A DNA stretch of 64,000 nucleotides from Pseudomonadota bacterium (GTDB lineage Bacteria; Pseudomonadota; Alphaproteobacteria; Rhizobiales; Rhizobiaceae). Positions 32,513-41,291 of this stretch are shown here, piece by piece (position 1 is the first letter of the stretch; each line of letters opens with the position of its first letter). The stretch covers positions 43,675-107,674 of the forward strand of contig JAEYDD010000039.1 in the NCBI GenBank assembly GCA_023404095.1, in the 5' to 3' direction. The translations under genes and the position numbers were made by a program. Under the pieces are notes generated by a model that saw only the letters and a list, made by a program, of their open reading frames with translations, was not told the DNA's origin and did no database searches.

Positions 32513-33313
32513 ATGTCAGTTGAAACGACAATCGAAAACCATATCGCGACGATCAGGATCAACAGGCCTGAAAAGCTAAACGCCTTGGATGTTGAGCATC
32601 TCGTCGACCTCAGAGCAGCAATCGCGGTTGCCAACGAAGATGCCGCTGTAAGGGTGATGGTCCTGACGGGAGTGGGCCGAGCGTTCTGCGTCGGCGCTGA
32701 CCTTGGTGCTACGATCGAATCCAACCATAGTTTCGTCGAGGCATTCGCGTTGTCGCGGCTCGCAGCATCGGAACGCGGTCTGTACGTGAAGCTTTTTGAT
32801 CTCAAGTCGCTCGAGATCAAAAAGCCATTGATTGCGGCTGTCAACGGATTCTGCCTTGGCGGGGGCCTGGAATTGGCGCTGCAATGCGACTTTATCATCG
32901 CGGCGGGAGATGCCTCGTTCGGCCTGCCAGAGGTGATCGTTTCGAGCCTTCCTGCCGGCGGCGGTGTCCCCAGCATCCTTCGGGCGCTTCCCAGAAGCGT
33001 CGGGATGCGCATGCTGCTGGCCGGTGAGCGCATCGGAGCCGAACGCGCCTACGAAATTGGGCTGGCGACCGAAATCGCGCCCGCGGAGGAACTGGAGGCG
33101 GTCGCGCTGCAGGTGGCGGCCACGATCGCCGCGAACGGCCCTCTTGCCGTTCAACTCGTGAAGATGCTGGCATCGGAGACTGCCGATCTCCCAATCGAAC
33201 AAGCCTTCCGGATGTCCGAGCTCGCGTGGGGCATTCTCCGAGACAGCGCCGATCGGCGCGAGGGAAGGCTGGCATTCCGGGAAAAAAGGAAACCTGCCTA
33301 CGTCGGTCGTTGA
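32513..33313 (+). CDS. Enoyl-CoA hydratase/isomerase family protein
   Basis: This 266-residue protein has the crotonase fold signatures: IRINRPEKLNALD, the oxyanion-hole block GVGRAFCVGADLG and the second block AAVNGFCLGGGLELALQCDF, followed by ASFGLPEVIVSSLPAGGG. An acidic residue in the PEV motif fits a hydratase-like catalytic Glu. GAGGTCGG precedes the ATG. It is the fourth gene of the OB-fold/thiolase/SDR operon and provides the hydration step. Its end lies 37 bases before the large ATPase regulator gene, so the regulator may be in the same transcript. Confidence 0.9.
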   Translation: MSVETTIENHIATIRINRPEKLNALDVEHLVDLRAAIAVANEDAAVRVMVLTGVGRAFCVGADLGATIESNHSFVEAFALSRLAASERGLYVKLFDLKSLEIKKPLIAAVNGFCLGGGLELALQCDFIIAAGDASFGLPEVIVSSLPAGGGVPSILRALPRSVGMRMLLAGERIGAERAYEIGLATEIAPAEELEAVALQVAATIAANGPLAVQLVKMLASETADLPIEQAFRMSELAWGILRDSADRREGRLAFREKRKPAYVGR

Positions 33314-33350
33314 CAGGCAGCATCGATTCACTTGCCCGGAGTATTCGCTA

Positions 33351-36224
33351 ATGGAGGGCTACGCGCAGGGAACGACAACCGGGGTGCTGGGCGAGGCCGG
33401 GTATAGCGAGGTGGACGTGGACGTGATCAGCTTGGGCAGGTGCAAGCTGTTGCTGAAGGAGCGTGTCTTGCTGGCCGAAGACAGGCCAGCTCAAATTGGC
33501 ACAAGAGCTCTCGATATCCTGCTTCACCTCGCTCGTAGACAAGGCCAGACCATTAGCGTCGGCGAGCTGATGAAGGCGGTTTGGCCTAACACGACTGTCG
33601 AGGAGAACACACTTCGCGTTCAGATCAAGAATCTGCGGCGTGCGCTATCTGAATCCGGGAGCGGCTGTTTTGTCGTCAACAGAAGCGGGCGAGGGTATTC
33701 CTTGGTTGTTCCAACCCAGCGCGCGAGCCTTCGTCCGAGTTTGGGAACGGAGGAACTAAAGAACTCGGCGCAGACGAGGATGCGACTGATCGGCCGCTCC
33801 AGCGCGCTTGCTGAGGTGACCGAGCGGCTTCTGAACCACCGACTTGTTACCGTTACGGGCCCGGGCGGCATAGGCAAAACTGCTTTGATCAAGGAGATTG
33901 CGGCACGCTGGGCTAGCACTGGACGCAACCAGGTCTATTGCATAGACCTCGGCGGCTTACAGGATGGAAGGCCTCTGATTTCCCATATCGCGCGGTCGAT
34001 TGGGCTGCGCCAATCGAGTGCCGTTCCAGATGAAATGCTGCGGGCGCTCACCGACCTCACTGGCTTGATCGTCTTAGATACCTGCGAGCACATGATCGGT
34101 GCGGTTGCGGAGTTTGTGGAGCGGTTGACACAGCAGGCAGCCGGACTGCGAGTTCTGATCGGGAGCCGCGAGGTCTTGAGAATAGGAGGGGAGTGGGTCA
34201 CGCGGTTGCAGCCACTTGCATTTCCCCAAATGGACGGTGCCGATGAGGCTGTCACCTTCGAGGCATACCCCGCGATTGAACTTTTCTTGGAACGGGCGTC
34301 CGCCGCTGGATGTTCGCTATCACTGGAGTCGGAGACGATTGAGGCGATAGGACGTGTATGCGCTCGCTTGGACGGACTTCCGCTCGCGATCGAACTGGCC
34401 GCTGGCCGAGTAGGGCAATTGGGGGTCGACAAACTTCTCTCTGCCCTGGATCAACATCTAGCAATTTTGACGGATGGACTTCGAACGGGAGTACCAAGAC
34501 AGCGCACGATGCGCGCGGCAATCGAATGGAGCTTTTCGACGCTTTCGGCCTACGAACAAGAGCTGCTTCAGAATTTGTCGATCTTGAAGGCCCCGTTCCT
34601 CTCCGAGGTAGCGGTCGCCGTTGCTGGAAAGGGTAACCTCGCTGCCGTCGATCAAGACGTGCTGAACGGTTTGAACGACCTGTACCTGAAATCGATGCTC
34701 AGTGTGGTCGTTGTCGATGGACGTCAGCACTTCTGTCTGCTCGATACGACGCGTTCATTCGCATACGAGTTGCTCAGGCGGCGTGGAGGCGAGCGTGCCG
34801 CTCGAACGCGGCATCTTGCCTACGTGCAAAACATGCTCGCACGACGTCGCGCTTTTCGGGCAGAGCGTTCGATCGCCCAGTCTGAGAAGGAGCTCAGCGA
34901 AGTTCGAGCTGCTCTGGACTGGGCCGCCGACAGTGGAGAACAGATAGACGCGGTGGCCAACCTCACTGTGTCGGCGATCCCTATGTGGTTCGAGCAGTCG
35001 CTCGTGTGCGAATGCCGCATGTATGTCGAGCGTATCTTGTCACGAATGAGCGCTCGGGGAACGAACGACGAGCGTATCCTGGAATTTTACGCCGCACTCG
35101 GCGGCGCGTACATGAACATTGAAGGGGCTGGGGAGGACACCCGATCGGCCTGGACCGAAGTCTACAGGCTTTCCGGTCGAACTGGTGACATCGGTTATCG
35201 GCTCAAGTCTCTGTGGGGGCTATGGGTCGATGCCCGAAACCGCGGCGACTTCGCAGCGGCATCTATCTTCAGCCGGCGATTTGCGCGCCTGTCCAGGAAG
35301 TCGAACGATCCCCTAGTGTTGGCAAATGCAGACCGGATGTCGGCGATTACGCACTTTTCCCAGGGGGACCTCGTTCAGTCTCGGAGACTTGCCGAACGAG
35401 TAGCGGCAAACCCGATTGCTGGACGCGATTTTATCTCGTTCCAATTCAGTCAGCGTATCACTGCGCGCTGCTTTCTCGCGCAGACGCTGTGGCTTCAGGG
35501 GTACATGGACAAGGCCATGGGCATGGCCATAGGCAACGTGGAGGATGCGATCGCGATAGGACACCCGGGGACGATAGCCTACGCACTGACAGAGGGCGGT
35601 TGTCCTGTCGCCTGGAATGTGGGCAACCTGTCGCTCTTGGAACACTACAGCCAGCTCGCACTTTGCAGGACCGTCCGCAACGGATTAGATGTCTGGCACA
35701 CCATCGGAGCTTGCTTCAGCGGGATACTGCAATTGAAGCGCGGCAACGATATCGGCCTTGAAATTCTAGCCGACGCGTTGGGTCAGCTGAGAAGGGGACA
35801 TAGAGCGCCGATCTTTTCCAGGGCGCTCGCATTTTATGCTCACGAGCTGGCGGAACGTGACCGCGCTGGAGAGGCAATCGCGGCCATCGAAGAGGCTGTC
35901 TCCCGTGCCCGACTTTCATTGGAGAAGTGGTGTGAACCCGAGCTTTTGCGCTTGAGAGGCACGATCATGAAGCGGCTCGGGTTGCCTTACGAAGCTGATC
36001 TTCACGCGTCGATGTTGCTTTCTCGAGGACAAGGCGCACTCGCATGGCAGTTGCGGACAGCTACGAGTCTCGCAGACCATCATCTCGACCTGCGCGACGA
36101 CAGAGCAGCAATCGACTGTTTGCTCGGCGTCTATGCGAAATTCGGGGAAGGCAGTGGCAGTGAAGACCTGCGAAAGGCGGAGGCACTACTGGACCGACTT
36201 GGCCAGCGGCGGAAAGTCTATTAG
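33351..36224 (+). CDS. Winged-helix / STAND ATPase / TPR-type transcriptional regulator
   Basis: This 957-residue regulator has three parts. Residues about 25-120 form an OmpR-type winged helix (LLKERVLLAEDRPAQIGTRA, then LDILLHLARRQG and VFVVNRSGRGYSLV-like SGRGYSLVVP). Residues about 145-430 form an NB-ARC/AAA ATPase with Walker A GPGGIGKTAL and Walker B LIVLDTCEHM. The remainder (about 500-957) is helical and TPR-like. Such proteins sense metabolites through the C-terminal repeats. The ATG follows CCCGGAG with good spacing. It lies 37 bases after the enoyl-CoA hydratase gene and may regulate the beta-oxidation operon or its own locus. A shorter relative lies at 37.3 kb. Confidence 0.87.
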   Translation: MEGYAQGTTTGVLGEAGYSEVDVDVISLGRCKLLLKERVLLAEDRPAQIGTRALDILLHLARRQGQTISVGELMKAVWPNTTVEENTLRVQIKNLRRALSESGSGCFVVNRSGRGYSLVVPTQRASLRPSLGTEELKNSAQTRMRLIGRSSALAEVTERLLNHRLVTVTGPGGIGKTALIKEIAARWASTGRNQVYCIDLGGLQDGRPLISHIARSIGLRQSSAVPDEMLRALTDLTGLIVLDTCEHMIGAVAEFVERLTQQAAGLRVLIGSREVLRIGGEWVTRLQPLAFPQMDGADEAVTFEAYPAIELFLERASAAGCSLSLESETIEAIGRVCARLDGLPLAIELAAGRVGQLGVDKLLSALDQHLAILTDGLRTGVPRQRTMRAAIEWSFSTLSAYEQELLQNLSILKAPFLSEVAVAVAGKGNLAAVDQDVLNGLNDLYLKSMLSVVVVDGRQHFCLLDTTRSFAYELLRRRGGERAARTRHLAYVQNMLARRRAFRAERSIAQSEKELSEVRAALDWAADSGEQIDAVANLTVSAIPMWFEQSLVCECRMYVERILSRMSARGTNDERILEFYAALGGAYMNIEGAGEDTRSAWTEVYRLSGRTGDIGYRLKSLWGLWVDARNRGDFAAASIFSRRFARLSRKSNDPLVLANADRMSAITHFSQGDLVQSRRLAERVAANPIAGRDFISFQFSQRITARCFLAQTLWLQGYMDKAMGMAIGNVEDAIAIGHPGTIAYALTEGGCPVAWNVGNLSLLEHYSQLALCRTVRNGLDVWHTIGACFSGILQLKRGNDIGLEILADALGQLRRGHRAPIFSRALAFYAHELAERDRAGEAIAAIEEAVSRARLSLEKWCEPELLRLRGTIMKRLGLPYEADLHASMLLSRGQGALAWQLRTATSLADHHLDLRDDRAAIDCLLGVYAKFGEGSGSEDLRKAEALLDRLGQRRKVY

Positions 36225-36249
36225 CCGCCTATCGAACGCATCCGCGCCA

Positions 36250-36669
36250 TCATGAAAGCAACGACGCGCGAACTGCGGTATCCCTATCCGTGGCACACGC
36301 AGGTACTACGATGCCGGAGTACAAAATTGGCGAACCGCTTTTGTCACGGAACGTGCGTCCGAATCCGACCACGTAATGGTAGCTTTCGGCCAGAGGGTTG
36401 ACCCTATAGACCTGCTGCTGCTGCTCGTCAGCTACGATCGCGGTGCTTAGTGCCTGAACAAACGCTGACCGGTCATCAATATGTATTCTAGCGACATACT
36501 CTTCGATGGGCAGCCCTTTGACCGTCCTTTGCGCGTCGAGGCCGAAAAGTTTGGCAACGGTCCTATCGGCATAGAGCAAATTCTGGGTAAGGTCCCAGAC
36601 CAGAAGGCCCGCGTCCTCGATCTCATCCTTCCGCGCCGCCAATTGACGAACCGCTTTTTCGTGCCCCAT
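36250..36669 (-). CDS. Short PAS-domain protein
   Basis: This 139-residue frame contains one PAS-like domain (residues about 15-125): LVWDLTQNLLYADRTVAKLF, then a PAS-typical IHIDDRSAFVQAL, and ESYHYVVGFGRTFRDKSGSP. There is no output domain, so it may be a stand-alone sensor or a fragment of a histidine kinase or cyclase. The ATG follows TGGGAG by 8 bases on the minus strand. It converges with the regulator gene and has no partner on its own strand. Homologues in rhizobia as I recall are small PAS proteins of unknown role. Confidence 0.65.
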   Translation of the reverse strand: MGHEKAVRQLAARKDEIEDAGLLVWDLTQNLLYADRTVAKLFGLDAQRTVKGLPIEEYVARIHIDDRSAFVQALSTAIVADEQQQQVYRVNPLAESYHYVVGFGRTFRDKSGSPILYSGIVVPACATDRDTAVRASLLS

Positions 36670-36879
36670 CCCCAGATGCTCCCAAAGTGAGTTCGCATCG
36701 AATTTTACTCAAGGCGGCGCGGCGGGTTCAAGGCGAGGTTGCGGGTGTTACGCGTTATAAGATGCTGCGTTGTGAGGTTTTGTGAAGCAAGCACGGCAGA
36801 CGGAACAGCGCTCACAGCATTTCACATAGTTTAACTCGTTTCTTCCCAAAAAGAAGCTTACGCTAATATTTGTATTCAA
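36670..36879. other. Intergenic region, left part
   Basis: About 210 bases upstream of the PAS gene contain no supported gene. The right side is AT-rich (around 36815-36885) and could hold a promoter for the candidate small RNA on the plus strand. Confidence 0.4.
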
Positions 36880-37032
36880 ATGCTACGCGATGCTCGAATG
36901 CGTCTGATCGATGCCGGTCCAGCAACTCGGACCCGCATAGCGCGGGCCTCCCACTGCGCTTGAAGGCAGACCAGTCCGCCTGGCCTGCTGCACAGGGCCA
37001 GCTGCGCCATCGCCGGCTGGCCCTGTCTTTTT
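36880..37032 (+). ncRNA. Candidate small RNA ending at a strong terminator
   Basis: No protein gene on the plus strand explains the strong terminator at 36992-37032; the nearest plus-strand gene ends 770 bases upstream. Between an AT-rich stretch and this terminator lies a structured segment with a CCCGC-ATAGC-GCGGG hairpin followed by GCCTCCC, an anti-Shine-Dalgarno-like sequence common in rhizobial regulatory RNAs. The 5' end is a guess. This is an inference from structure only. Confidence 0.35.
36992..37032 (+). terminator. Strong Rho-independent terminator
   Basis: An 11-base perfect stem (ACAGGGCCAGC, 36992-37002, and GCTGGCCCTGT, 37016-37026) with a 13-base loop is followed by CTTTTT on the plus strand. 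It does not follow any protein gene on that strand. Confidence 0.75.
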
Positions 37033-37189
37033 CGGCGGCCGTGGACTTTCGTACGTGTCGTCCAAGTCCAGACCGACATCCATACGCCTCGCAGGTTCCT
37101 TTCTTTGGAGACGATCCTCCCTCTGGATACGGGAGCAGCCGACCCCTGTCCTGCTCGCGGAAAAGTGACTAAAACGCTCGTCTGCGAGT

Positions 37190-37213
37190 GGTTTCTTAAT
37201 AGAAACCTATAAT
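37190..37213 (+). promoter_or_regulatory. Perfect dyad abutting a TATAAT -10 box
   Basis: GGTTTCT-TAAT-AGAAACC (37190-37207) is a perfect 7-base dyad. It directly abuts TATAAT (37208-37213), a consensus -10 element, about 60 bases before the second ATPase regulator gene. A repressor bound here would block RNA polymerase. No good -35 element is visible, so an activator may be needed. Confidence 0.5.
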
Positions 37214-37274
37214 GGCCGCTCTGACCTTCGATCGGGTAGCTTGACGGTATAGGGTTGAGCGATCGGGGATACCC

Positions 37275-39062
37275 ATGAGCAGCGGCGCGGATGTCAGCAG
37301 GACCAAATTGGACAATGTGAAGCCGTGCGTTCTCGTGGAATTGGCTCTGTCAAAGCCGCAAAATGTTGGTGATAGCAGCGCCGCCGATCCGGTGACTTAC
37401 TCGGGGCGCGGCGTGGACAGCGTAACACGACTACACTCCGACAGCCGTCTGGAGTTTGCGTGCGAGCGAACAGAAGACCTAATCGAGGCCGACCGGAGCG
37501 GCACGGGCCAACTGCCGTTCCCGATGAGCCCCAAATGCTTTGAGTTCGGCCCTTTTCGGCTGTTTCCGGTGGAACGTCGCTTGTTCAGAAACGAGACGCC
37601 CATCGAAATCGGCAGTCGCGCATTGGACATACTCGTTCTGTTGAGTGAGCACGCTGGCGGCGTAGTTGCCAAACACAGCATCGTCGAAACTGTCTGGCCC
37701 GGTATTAACGTTGAGGAAAGTAGCCTTCGTGTTCAGATCGCAAAGCTCCGCAAAGCGCTTGGTGAAGGGCAGGATGGCGCACGTTACATCGCAAACATAG
37801 CCGGCCGGGGCTACAGCCTTGTTGCGGCAGTGGCGAGAAGCAGATCGCTTCAATCGCACGACCCGCAGGCATTCTCTCACAGTGGTGTCCAAACCTTGCC
37901 GCGGACAGTCAAGCCGGTCGGGCGAGAACAGGATATCGCGAAAATTAAGGCCCTCGTTAACTCGTCAGGATTTGTAACGGTTCACGGCTTCGGCGGGATC
38001 GGCAAGACAACGGTGGCGGTTACTGTTGCCGAAGAACTTGTTCGGGACTTCGAAGATGGCCTTGTCTACCTCGACCTTGGTTGCATCAACTCCTCTGATG
38101 CGATGGAGTCGACCCTCGCGCGCGCACTAGGCACGGCAGTTGAGGAGGGTAACCAACGGTCAGCGATTTACGATGCTTTAGGAAACAAGCACCTTCTACT
38201 GATAATTGATAACTGTGAGCATCTTCTGGATGCAGCAACCGAACTCGTGGAGGAAATCCGGCATCGTTTCCCGCAGCTGACGTTCCTGGTCACAACTCCC
38301 GAGCACCTTCGGGCTGAGGGGGAACATGTGTATCCGCTTCCGCCACTCGAGATACCTCCTGACGTCAACGCGGTTTCTCCGGACGAGATCATGCGCTATC
38401 CGAGCGCCCAGCTGTTTATCGAACGGGCCGTCGCTGCCGGATACGAGCTGGAGCACTCCGACAAGGAGGCGCGGTATGTAGCAAAAATCTGCGAGAAGCT
38501 TGAAGGAATACCCCTTGCCCTCGAGTTGGTAGCGAGCCGCCTCGTGGTTCACGGTATCGAGGAAACAGATGTGCTTTGTGCCGGTATGTTTGCGCTTGCA
38601 TGGCAAGGCAGGCGTACAGCTGTTCCTCGGCAACAGACGCTCATGTCGTCACTCGATTGGGGTTACCGACTTCTCTCCGAAACGGAAAAGGCAGTGCTGC
38701 GACGGCTCTCTGCCTTCTCGGGTATTTTCACCCTTGCAGAGATGCAAACAGCCTGTGTCGACGACGTCGGTGTCAAGAGGGACGAATGCATTGACGCGTT
38801 CGGTCAGTTGGTGGCGAAGTCATTCGTGCTAGGCGGGCGCGACGGTAAGTTTCGGATTTACCGGATAGCTCGTGCCTATGCCTGGCGAAAATTGCTTGAA
38901 GCAGCGGAAGTCGAATCTGTCATCGAGCGCCTGAACCAGTTCGGCTATCGGTCCACCCGTGATTCTAGCTCGGAGCGGACGGTGACGCGGGCGACCAGAG
39001 CCGTGCATCCTCCATTGTATGGTGTGATCGACAGCCACTTTGGGGAAATGCCAGGCTGGTAG
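37275..39062 (+). CDS. Winged-helix / STAND ATPase transcriptional regulator (short form)
   Basis: This 595-residue regulator resembles the N-terminal two thirds of the protein at 33351. After an extra 80-residue, probably unstructured N-terminus comes an OmpR-type winged helix (FGPFRLFPVERRLFRN, IEIGSRALDILVLLSEHAGG, AGRGYSLVAAV). Then follows an ATPase with Walker A GFGGIGKTTVAV and Walker B LLLIIDNCEHLL, and the helical domain WGYRLLSETEKAVLRRLSAF. The TPR-like C-terminus of the longer paralogue is absent. ATG 37275 follows CGGGGA; ATG 37524 would remove the extra N-terminus. The GlcG/SDR cluster downstream on the same strand is its likely target. Confidence 0.85.
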   Translation: MSSGADVSRTKLDNVKPCVLVELALSKPQNVGDSSAADPVTYSGRGVDSVTRLHSDSRLEFACERTEDLIEADRSGTGQLPFPMSPKCFEFGPFRLFPVERRLFRNETPIEIGSRALDILVLLSEHAGGVVAKHSIVETVWPGINVEESSLRVQIAKLRKALGEGQDGARYIANIAGRGYSLVAAVARSRSLQSHDPQAFSHSGVQTLPRTVKPVGREQDIAKIKALVNSSGFVTVHGFGGIGKTTVAVTVAEELVRDFEDGLVYLDLGCINSSDAMESTLARALGTAVEEGNQRSAIYDALGNKHLLLIIDNCEHLLDAATELVEEIRHRFPQLTFLVTTPEHLRAEGEHVYPLPPLEIPPDVNAVSPDEIMRYPSAQLFIERAVAAGYELEHSDKEARYVAKICEKLEGIPLALELVASRLVVHGIEETDVLCAGMFALAWQGRRTAVPRQQTLMSSLDWGYRLLSETEKAVLRRLSAFSGIFTLAEMQTACVDDVGVKRDECIDAFGQLVAKSFVLGGRDGKFRIYRIARAYAWRKLLEAAEVESVIERLNQFGYRSTRDSSSERTVTRATRAVHPPLYGVIDSHFGEMPGW

Positions 39063-39126
39063 GGTCGGCAGTATAGACCATCGCCCGCATGTTTTGCACG
39101 TCAATCGTTACGGGGTTGCATCATAT

Positions 39127-39146
39127 TGCTTCGGTTCACCGAAGCA
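39127..39146. promoter_or_regulatory. Perfect 9-base palindrome between regulator and target genes
   Basis: TGCTTCGGT-TC-ACCGAAGCA is a perfect palindrome with a 2-base centre in the 270-base gap between the ATPase regulator and the GlcG-like gene. It has no T-run, so it looks more like an operator than a terminator. No second copy was noticed in the window. Confidence 0.4.
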
Positions 39147-39332
39147 CCCAGCGTCCTTCAATACCCGGGTAACGCCGAGCTTCTGATGCGAAAACATAAA
39201 TGAGTCGTTTCTTGGGGCGCGCGAGCCGGCGCGGCACGAAGCGAAAATTCACGAGACGTCACGGAAGTACACTCCGAGGCGGGGAATAAATCACCCATTC
39301 TAAGGCTGCAACAACGAACGTTATGGAGATCG

Positions 39333-39776
39333 ATGAGCATGGACCTTGCCGAGGGTGGGAACATTACCTCGCAGATCGCGGAGCTGGTGATCGAAGGCGC
39401 TGAAACGAAGGCGACCGAAATGCTGCTGCCCGTTGTCGTTGCCGTGGTGGATTCGGGAGCACACCTCAAAGCCTTGCGTCGAATGGATGGGGCCGTCATC
39501 GCTTCAATCGATATCGCAACCCGAAAGGCCGTCACAGCAGCTCTCTTTCAGCTCAGAAGCGAGCTTGTTGGGGAGTACTGCAAGCCCGGCGGACCAGCAT
39601 TCGCTCTCGAATTGACGAATGGAGGGCTCGCCCCGTTCGGTGGCGGAATTCCGCTCAAAGCGGCCAATGGCCACGTTATTGGAGCACTCGGCGTGTCCGG
39701 TGGTAGCGTCGAACAGGACGTTAAAGTGGCCGACGCCGCGCTTGCGACCTTCGAGACGTTCATACGTCGGATTTGA
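39333..39776 (+). CDS. GlcG/HbpS-like heme-binding family protein
   Basis: This 147-residue protein matches the GlcG/HbpS (DUF336) family. Signatures are LLPVVVAVVDSGAHLKALRR, MDGAVIASIDIATRKAVTAA and the glycine-rich FGGGIPLKAANGHVIGALGV, then SGGSVEQD. Family members bind heme or cobalamin, or act as small accessory proteins in catabolic operons. No signal peptide is visible, so it is probably cytoplasmic. The gene begins a same-strand cluster with two SDR genes and an NTF2-like gene; the first SDR starts 33 bases after its stop. Ribosome binding site: TATGGAG. Confidence 0.88.
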   Translation: MSMDLAEGGNITSQIAELVIEGAETKATEMLLPVVVAVVDSGAHLKALRRMDGAVIASIDIATRKAVTAALFQLRSELVGEYCKPGGPAFALELTNGGLAPFGGGIPLKAANGHVIGALGVSGGSVEQDVKVADAALATFETFIRRI

Positions 39777-39809
39777 ACCCATTTTGAACAGCCGAGAAGG
39801 GAGACACGC

Positions 39810-40622
39810 ATGTCGAAAACAATTCTTGTCACCGGAGGTGGCTCTGGATTTGGCAAGGCGGCCGCGATCGGAATGGCTAGAAAAGGCCATAACGTCATCG
39901 CCACGTGCCAGGTTTCGCCGATGGTCACTGCAATGCGCCAGGAGGTTGAGCAACTTGACCTAACCAATCGCATCCGCGTCGAGCGGCTCGACCTCACCGA
40001 TCCTTACGACATTAAGCAAGCGCAGAGCTGGGATTTCGACGTCTTGTGGAACAACGCTGGACAGGGCGAACCGGGACCTGTCTGGGAGATTCCGGTCGAT
40101 ATCGTCCGCCGCAACTTCGAAATTAACGTCTTCTTGCCGCTCACGCTGACGCAGGGCGTCGTGCAGCGCTGGGTGCGCGAAGGCGAGCACCACGGGAAAA
40201 AGGTCGTCTTTACCTCTTCCATGGGGGGCCTCTTCACGCCGGCGAACTGGGGCACCTACGTGTCCACCAAACACGCTTTGGAATCGATAGCAGAGGCGCT
40301 GCAGCAGGAGCTCGCGGGGTACGGTATCAAAATACAGACGATCAACCCGGGCGCATACTACACCGGCTATAACGAGACCATGGCCGACAATCCCTTCCGT
40401 TGGATGGACGACAGCAAGAACTTCACGAGGCGCGCCGACCTGCGCAAAGGCTTCGACGATTTCTTCGCGACACCGGAAGGCAAGATGGACCCGAAGGAGA
40501 TGATCGATCGCATGATCGAGATCGTGCCGGCGGACACGGGCAAGTTCCGCAACGTCTGCCCAAAGGTCATCGAAGATATGCTGAAGGAACACCAGCTCAA
40601 GGCCTGGGACAATCAGATTTGA
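39810..40622 (+). CDS. SDR-family oxidoreductase
   Basis: This 270-residue protein has the SDR motif ILVTGGGSGFGKAAAIGMAR, NNAG (residues 76-79 region, LWNNAGQGEPGP), the Ser in VVFTSSMGGLFTPANWGTY and Tyr/Lys in TYVSTKHALESIAEALQQEL. The cofactor turn TCQVSP lacks an obvious acidic NAD-selecting residue, so NADP is possible. A start with GAAGGGAGA upstream is secure. It follows the GlcG-like gene by 33 bases. A GC-rich hairpin lies after it, before the NTF2-like gene, and could reduce read-through. Substrate unknown. Confidence 0.9.
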   Translation: MSKTILVTGGGSGFGKAAAIGMARKGHNVIATCQVSPMVTAMRQEVEQLDLTNRIRVERLDLTDPYDIKQAQSWDFDVLWNNAGQGEPGPVWEIPVDIVRRNFEINVFLPLTLTQGVVQRWVREGEHHGKKVVFTSSMGGLFTPANWGTYVSTKHALESIAEALQQELAGYGIKIQTINPGAYYTGYNETMADNPFRWMDDSKNFTRRADLRKGFDDFFATPEGKMDPKEMIDRMIEIVPADTGKFRNVCPKVIEDMLKEHQLKAWDNQI

Positions 40623-40632
40623 AGAAGGATCG

Positions 40633-40655
40633 GCGGCGGCGAAAATCGCCGCCGC
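40633..40655 (+). terminator. Intra-cluster GC hairpin
   Basis: GCGGCGGCGA-AAA-TCGCCGCCGC is a perfect 10-base stem with a 3-base loop, located between the SDR and NTF2-like genes. There is no T-run, so it may be an attenuator, an mRNA-stability hairpin or a Rho-independent terminator of poor strength. Confidence 0.5.
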
Positions 40656-40694
40656 TTCCATCCATCGAGCGAATGCTTGAAAAGGAAGCAAGTG

Positions 40695-41219
40695 ATGAGC
40701 AAGAGAACATCGCAGGCCGTGCGCGGCGTTTGCGAGACTTTGGCAGTAGCTGTCACGGTAGCTTTAGTCGCCTTGACACCGTTGTCGGGCGAAAGCCGCG
40801 CCTCGGACCAATCGGAGAACAAGCAGATCGTTCAGCGTGCTTTTGATGCATGGGCCAACGGAACCGGTAGCCCCTACGACCTTTTGGCCGAGGACGTGAA
40901 TTGGACCATTACCGGCAACTCGCTTGCCTCCAAGAGCTATCCCAGCAGGGAGGCATTCATTGGTGAGGTTATTCGACCGTTCAACGCCCGGATGAGCGTC
41001 GGGCTGAAACCGACCATCCGTAGCATGTATACAGACGGTGACACCGTCATCGTGTACTTCGACGCGAGCGGAATCGCAAAAGACGGTAAGCCCTATGTGA
41101 ACACCTACGCGTGGTTCCTCGACTTGCACGAGGGAAAGATCGTGAAGGCGCCTGCGTTCTTCGACAGCATCGTGTTCAATGACCTTTGGACTAGGCTTTC
41201 CGCTCAAACCGTTCAGTAG
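40695..41219 (+). CDS. Exported NTF2-like (SnoaL-type) protein
   Basis: This 174-residue protein has a signal peptide (residues 1-36; hydrophobic LAVAVTVALVALTPL, ending GESRA) and then a SnoaL/NTF2-like alpha+beta barrel: IVQRAFDAWANGTGSPYDLL, NWTITGNSLASKSYPSREAF, VIVYFDASGIAKDGKPYVNT, YAWFLDLHEGKIVKAPAFFD. Such folds bind small ligands or catalyse aldol or isomerase reactions. The start is set by AAGGAAG before ATG 40695; a TTG six codons upstream is rejected. The protein is expected to be periplasmic, unusual next to cytoplasmic SDR enzymes. It belongs to the cluster downstream of the short ATPase regulator. Confidence 0.87.
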   Translation: MSKRTSQAVRGVCETLAVAVTVALVALTPLSGESRASDQSENKQIVQRAFDAWANGTGSPYDLLAEDVNWTITGNSLASKSYPSREAFIGEVIRPFNARMSVGLKPTIRSMYTDGDTVIVYFDASGIAKDGKPYVNTYAWFLDLHEGKIVKAPAFFDSIVFNDLWTRLSAQTVQ

Positions 41220-41291
41220 CGCGGACCGTCTGCCACGTTTGAGCGACGCGCGACTGTCTCGCAGTCGCATTTTTCCTCAAAGGAGATGAGC

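Noticed and set aside
36250..36669. Fragment of an intact histidine kinase
   Set aside because: Only a PAS-like domain is visible; no H-box or ATPase motifs occur on either side, so I kept it as a short PAS protein.
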